From an uncultured Campylobacter sp. (GTDB lineage: Bacteria > Actinomycetota > Actinomycetes > Mycobacteriales > Mycobacteriaceae), in assembly GCA_943913625.1 (NCBI GenBank), contig CALTYW010000040.1:1-16706 (forward strand): a DNA stretch of 16,706 nt, given 5' to 3'. Below, one piece after another: positions 13,408-16,706 of the stretch (position 1 is its first letter; each line of letters begins with the position of its first letter). The notes below the pieces were generated by a model. That model was given only the letters and a program-made list of their open reading frames with translations, did not search any database and had not been told where the DNA came from. A program made the position numbers and the translations under genes.

Positions 13408-13898
13408 TATGCATTCTCCTTGAGGTAGTTCTGGCGGCCGTCCAGCCACGATTGCAATATCTCGACCGCTGCGGCTTGGTCAATCACCGCGCGGCCGGCC
13501 TTCTCGCTCACACCGGATGCGCGCAGCGAATGCGTTGCGGCGACGGTGGTGAGCCGTTCGTCGGCCATGCGCACAGGCACGTCCGAGCGGCGGCGGATAC
13601 GAAACGCGATTTCTTTGGCGTGCTTAACGCTTTTCGAGCCATTGCCCTGCAGGTCCCGCGGCAACCCGACCACGACTTCAACTGCGTCGTATTCTTCGAC
13701 GATCGCGAGCAACCTCTCGATATCGGCGCCGTCGCGGTCTTTGAACCCGGTGACTCGCTTAATGGTCTCGACAGGCGTGGCAAGCAGCGCTTCGCGGTCA
13801 GATGAAGCCACGCCGATGCGGACGGTGCCCACATCGACGCCGATCCGGCGTCCCGGCCCGGGGTCGTCGACCCCAGGGGTATCCGGATGTACCTTCAT
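13407..13898 (-). CDS. ruvX: RuvX/YqgF family RNase H-like nuclease
   Basis: A 163-residue RNase H-fold protein. Family members act in 16S rRNA 5' maturation, and a Holliday-junction resolvase role has also been proposed for some. Motifs are GVDVGTVRIGVA (20-31, first catalytic Asp22), VVVGLPRDLQG (75-85), DERLTT (113-118, catalytic Glu) and DQAAAVEILQ (140-149, last Asp). The N-terminal ~17 residues are a polar Pro/Asp-rich addition. The ATG has AAGGAG 7 bases upstream. It opens the tightly coupled ruvX-mltG-aroE group, 81 bases after alaS. Confidence 0.95.
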   Translation of the reverse strand: MKVHPDTPGVDDPGPGRRIGVDVGTVRIGVASSDREALLATPVETIKRVTGFKDRDGADIERLLAIVEEYDAVEVVVGLPRDLQGNGSKSVKHAKEIAFRIRRRSDVPVRMADERLTTVAATHSLRASGVSEKAGRAVIDQAAAVEILQSWLDGRQNYLKENA

Positions 13899-13931
13899 CC
13901 GCTCGCTCCTTTGCTTCTTGCGCCTGAAATC

Positions 13932-13937
13932 AACCTA
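13932..13937 (-). promoter_or_regulatory. Possible -10 box in the alaS-ruvX gap
   Basis: TAGGTT on the minus strand, in the 81-base gap between alaS and ruvX, fits TANNNT. It would start a transcript near 13925, about 27 bases before ruvX and upstream of its AAGGAG site. No clear -35 is seen, and no terminator-like hairpin with a T-tract follows alaS, so read-through from alaS is also possible. Confidence 0.3.
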
Positions 13938-13979
13938 GCGGTTTCCTGTGGGTCTGCGTGGGTCGGGCTTCGGCGTGTC

Positions 13980-16649
13980 CTACTTGGATGCGAGCTCGTC
14001 GCGCACCGCCGCCAAGCCCGCGCCGATGCCGTCGGGGTTCGCGCCGGAGCCCTGAGCGAGGTCCGGCTTGCCGCCGCCTCGGCCGTCGATGTAGCCGCCA
14101 ATCAACTTCACTAAGTCGCCGGCCTTTACACCGGCTTCGACGGCGCCCGGGGTGGCGGCCACTGCGAACGGGACCTTCCCACCGTCGTTGGAGGCGAGGA
14201 CGATCACCGCGGTTTCCGCCTGCATCTTGCCCCGCAAGTCGTTGGCGATCGTGCGCAAGTCCCCTGCCGCAATGCCGTCGGGCAGTTGCTTTGCGACGAC
14301 CCGGTACTGCCCCACCGTCTCAGCCTGCTGCACCAGATCAGCAGTGTTGCTGAGCAGCTGCTGACGGCGCATGTTCTCAATTTCCTTCTCGGCGGCGCGA
14401 AGACGCTCGGTGAGCTGCGCGATGCGTTCCGGCAGCTCCTCGGTCGGTGCCTTCAGCTCGGTCGCGAGACCGCTGGCCAGCGCGGCTTCCCTGGACAGGA
14501 AGTTGAAGGAGTCCATACCGGAGTACGCCTCAATGCGGCGGGCTCCGGAGCCGACGGAAGACTCGCCCAACACGGCCACCGGGCCGATCTGAGAAGAGTG
14601 CTCGACGTGGGTGCCGCCACACAGCTCGATGGAGAACGGCCCGCCGATTTCCACCACTCGGACCTGGTCGCCGTAGTTTTCACCGAACAGCGCCATTGCA
14701 CCCATCGCCTTCGCCTTCTCCAGCGAGGTCTCGATCGTATTCACTGCGAAGTCGGCGTCCACCGCCTGGTTGGTGATCGTGGTGATCTCATCAAGCTGCG
14801 CCTGGGTCAGCGGCTCGGTGTAGTTGAAGTCGAAGCGCAGGTAGCCCGGCTTGTTCAGCGAGCCTGCCTGAACCGCGGTGGGACCGAGCACCTGGCGCAA
14901 AGCTGCGTGAATCAGGTGGGTTGCGGTGTGCGCCTGGCGCGCGCCGTGGCGCCACGCCTCGTCCACCTCAGCGGTGACGGTGGAGCCAAGATCCAGCCCA
15001 CCGTTTTGCACCGTCGCCTTATGCAGCCACAGCTTCTTGCCCACGCGCTGCACGTCGTGGACGTTGAGGATCGTGTCGCCCATGACTAGACGGCCGCGGT
15101 CGGCCATCTGGCCGCCGGACTCGGCGTACATCGGGGTGACGTCCAAGATGACCTCGACCTCATCGCCCTGGGATGCCTCGCCGACTTTTACGCCGTCGCG
15201 CACAAGGCCAATGACGGTGCCGTCGTGGGTGAGCTGGTCATAGCCGACGAACTCGGTGGGGTTGTTGTCCACCCACTCGCGGTAGAGCGAATCGTCGCGG
15301 TTGCCCATCTTTTTCGCCTTGTTATCCGCCTTCGCGCGGTCGCGCTGCTCCTGCATTGCAGCGTTGAAAGCGTCCATGTCCACGTCGAGGCCAGCTTCAC
15401 GTGCCATCTCCACGGTGAGGTCGATGGGGAAGCCGTAGGTGTCGTGCAGCTCGAAAGCCTGCTCGCCCGGTAGCACGCCGGCACCGGCAGACTTGGCGGC
15501 GCTGGCAGCTTCGTCGAAACGCGTGGTGCCGGATTCGAGGGTCTTGGAAAACGCCTTCTCTTCCGCCACGGCGACGCGTAGGATGCGTTCGCGGTTGTCC
15601 GCGATCTCCGGGAAGGACGGCGTCATGGTGTCCATGATGGTGTTCATGAACGTCTCCATCACCGGGCCGGTGGCGCCCAGAAGGCGCGCGGAGCGGATGA
15701 TGCGGCGCAGCAGGCGGCGCAGAATGTAGCCGCGGCCCTCGTTGGACGGGGTTACGCCGTCCAGGATGATCATCATGCCGGTACGCGCGTGGTCGGCGAT
15801 GACGCGGAAGCGCACGTCGTCTTCCTCGTTGCCCGCGTCGTACTTTGCGCCAGTGAGCTCGACTGCGGCATCGATCACGGGGCGCAGCAAGTCGGTCTCG
15901 TACACGTTGTCCACGCCCTGCAGGATGCAGGCGACGCGCTCGATGCCCAGGCCGGTATCGATATTCTTCTGCGGCAATTCACCGACGATGTCGAAGTTGC
16001 CCTTCTTATCGCCTTCACCTCGCACAGACTCCATGAACACGAGGTTCCAGATCTCCATGTAGCGGTTGTCGTCCGCCAGCGGGCCGCCCTCGACGCCGTG
16101 CTCCGGGCCGCGGTCGTAGTAAATCTCGGAGCAGGGGCCGCACGGGCCCGGTATGCCCATGGACCAGAAGTTATCCTCCATGCCCATGTGCTGGATGCGC
16201 TCCTCCGGCACACCAACCTGATCGCGCCAGATGGCCGCTGCCTCGTCGTCGTCGAGGAAGACGGTGACCCACAGCCGCTCCGGGTCGAGCCCGTAGCCGC
16301 CCTCTTCAACCGGCGAGGTCAGCAGCGACCACGCGTGCTTGATCGCACCTTCCTTGAAGTACTGCCCGAAGGAGAAGTTGCCCGCCATCTGGAAGAAGGT
16401 GTTGTGGCGGGTGGTGATGCCCACTTCTTCGATATCGAGGGTGCGCACGCATTTCTGGATGGAGGTCGCGGTGCCGTTTTCAAAATCCGGGGTCTGATCG
16501 CCCAGGAAGTACGGCTTGAACGGCACCATGCCTGCGTTGACGAACAGCAGCGTCGGGTCGTCCAGAATCAGCGAGGCGCTCGGCACCGGGGTGTGGCCAG
16601 CTTCGACGAAGTGGTTGGTGAACCGCTCTCGGATCTCATGAGTCTGCAC
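13980..16649 (-). CDS. alaS: Alanyl-tRNA synthetase
   Basis: Charges tRNA-Ala. The 889 residues match the usual bacterial length of about 875-900. The class II catalytic core spans about 1-240, with motif 2 TRHNTFFQMAGNFSFG (about 80-95). The family-typical GRGYILRRLLRR is in the tRNA-binding part (about 305-316). The editing domain carries zinc ligands in HTATH (His574, His578) and CGGTH (Cys677, His681). A heptad-rich helix near 730-755 leads to the C-Ala domain ending GGGKPDLAQGSG. The frame extends 6 codons up to a TTG at 16667. GTG 16649 (VQTHEIRERF) has AAAGGA 9 bases upstream and matches the family start, so it was chosen. Confidence 0.98.
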   Translation of the reverse strand: MQTHEIRERFTNHFVEAGHTPVPSASLILDDPTLLFVNAGMVPFKPYFLGDQTPDFENGTATSIQKCVRTLDIEEVGITTRHNTFFQMAGNFSFGQYFKEGAIKHAWSLLTSPVEEGGYGLDPERLWVTVFLDDDEAAAIWRDQVGVPEERIQHMGMEDNFWSMGIPGPCGPCSEIYYDRGPEHGVEGGPLADDNRYMEIWNLVFMESVRGEGDKKGNFDIVGELPQKNIDTGLGIERVACILQGVDNVYETDLLRPVIDAAVELTGAKYDAGNEEDDVRFRVIADHARTGMMIILDGVTPSNEGRGYILRRLLRRIIRSARLLGATGPVMETFMNTIMDTMTPSFPEIADNRERILRVAVAEEKAFSKTLESGTTRFDEAASAAKSAGAGVLPGEQAFELHDTYGFPIDLTVEMAREAGLDVDMDAFNAAMQEQRDRAKADNKAKKMGNRDDSLYREWVDNNPTEFVGYDQLTHDGTVIGLVRDGVKVGEASQGDEVEVILDVTPMYAESGGQMADRGRLVMGDTILNVHDVQRVGKKLWLHKATVQNGGLDLGSTVTAEVDEAWRHGARQAHTATHLIHAALRQVLGPTAVQAGSLNKPGYLRFDFNYTEPLTQAQLDEITTITNQAVDADFAVNTIETSLEKAKAMGAMALFGENYGDQVRVVEIGGPFSIELCGGTHVEHSSQIGPVAVLGESSVGSGARRIEAYSGMDSFNFLSREAALASGLATELKAPTEELPERIAQLTERLRAAEKEIENMRRQQLLSNTADLVQQAETVGQYRVVAKQLPDGIAAGDLRTIANDLRGKMQAETAVIVLASNDGGKVPFAVAATPGAVEAGVKAGDLVKLIGGYIDGRGGGKPDLAQGSGANPDGIGAGLAAVRDELASK

Positions 16650-16691
16650 GCGGGAAAGTCCTTTCAATGCGCTGCGATTGAGTACCGCATT

Positions 16692-16697
16692 ACTCTA
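16692..16697 (-). promoter_or_regulatory. Possible -10 box of alaS
   Basis: TAGAGT on the minus strand fits TANNNT and would start transcription near 16685, giving a leader of about 36 bases with the AAAGGA site. TACTCA a few bases downstream is an alternative. The -35 region falls at or beyond the window edge, so this cannot be tested here. No leader structure such as a T-box is seen in the visible part. Confidence 0.3.
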
Positions 16698-16706
16698 CCC
16701 CTGTCT

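Noticed and set aside
12313..13428. A 371-codon plus-strand open frame antisense to mltG
   Set aside because: It mirrors mltG for almost its full length, has His/Val/Arg-rich low-information sequence and no ribosome site. It is a shadow frame.
13408..13449. 14-codon upstream extension of mltG
   Set aside because: It would overlap ruvX by 43 bases. The GTG at 13407 has a well-spaced AAGGAG and a one-base overlap typical of coupled genes.
13899..13979. Small RNA or intrinsic terminator in the 81-base alaS-ruvX gap
   Set aside because: No stable hairpin followed by a T-tract was found; only a short direct repeat (GGGTC) and one weak -10 candidate are visible.
1..16706. Mobile element, defence system or CRISPR content
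   Set aside because: All clear reading frames belong to core metabolic, translation or cell-wall families. No transposase, integrase, repeat-spacer pattern or flanking direct repeats were seen.

Overview
This 16.7 kb window looks like core chromosome of a high-GC actinobacterium, most likely a Corynebacterium. Four things point there: the protein sequences, the gene order alaS-ruvX-mltG-aroE-(A24 peptidase)-aroC-aroK-aroB-aroQ-pepQ-efp-nusB (which I recall as largely conserved in corynebacteria and mycobacteria), an EF-P with the actinobacterial PGKGP loop, and several GTG starts. Species cannot be fixed from the sequence alone. It is mostly housekeeping DNA. I found no phage, insertion sequence, CRISPR array, tRNA or rRNA gene, and no gene-free stretch over 300 bases.

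Layout. (1) Positions 1-1896, minus strand: the pyrimidine operon pyrR-pyrB-pyrC (pyrC cut by the window edge). Each stop codon is directly followed by the next start (TAA-ATG). A stem-loop matching the PyrR recognition loop lies at the pyrR ribosome-binding site. (2) Positions 2028-4336, plus strand: a three-gene island with an SRPBCC-epimerase (TIGR01777) fusion and two tandem YbjN-family genes. The first ybjN probably begins on a leaderless GTG. (3) Positions 4355-13898, minus strand: a tightly packed run ruvX, mltG, aroE, A24 prepilin peptidase, aroC, aroK, aroB, aroQ, pepQ, efp, nusB, ppk2. Several pairs overlap by 1-4 bases and the longest gap is 56 bases. (4) Positions 13980-16649, minus strand: alaS, 81 bases upstream of ruvX.

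Functionally, the long minus-strand run combines tRNA charging (AlaS), RNA processing (RuvX), peptidoglycan strand release (MltG), five shikimate-pathway enzymes (AroQ, AroB, AroK, AroC, AroE; DAHP synthase and EPSP synthase are not here), proline-related translation and peptide turnover (EF-P, PepQ), rRNA antitermination (NusB) and polyphosphate-nucleotide metabolism (PPK2). The pyr operon makes the UMP precursor and is probably controlled by its own first product.

The most interesting points are regulatory or architectural, not a new system: the PyrR loop over the first ribosome-binding site, predicted leaderless starts at ybjN and aroC, a hairpin enclosing the ybjN -10 box, the acidic NusB tail, the prepilin peptidase inside the shikimate run, and an 18-bp perfect palindrome inside aroQ. 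Start codons were revised for alaS, mltG, aroC, aroQ, pepQ, the epimerase and the A24 peptidase, using ribosome-binding sites and overlaps.
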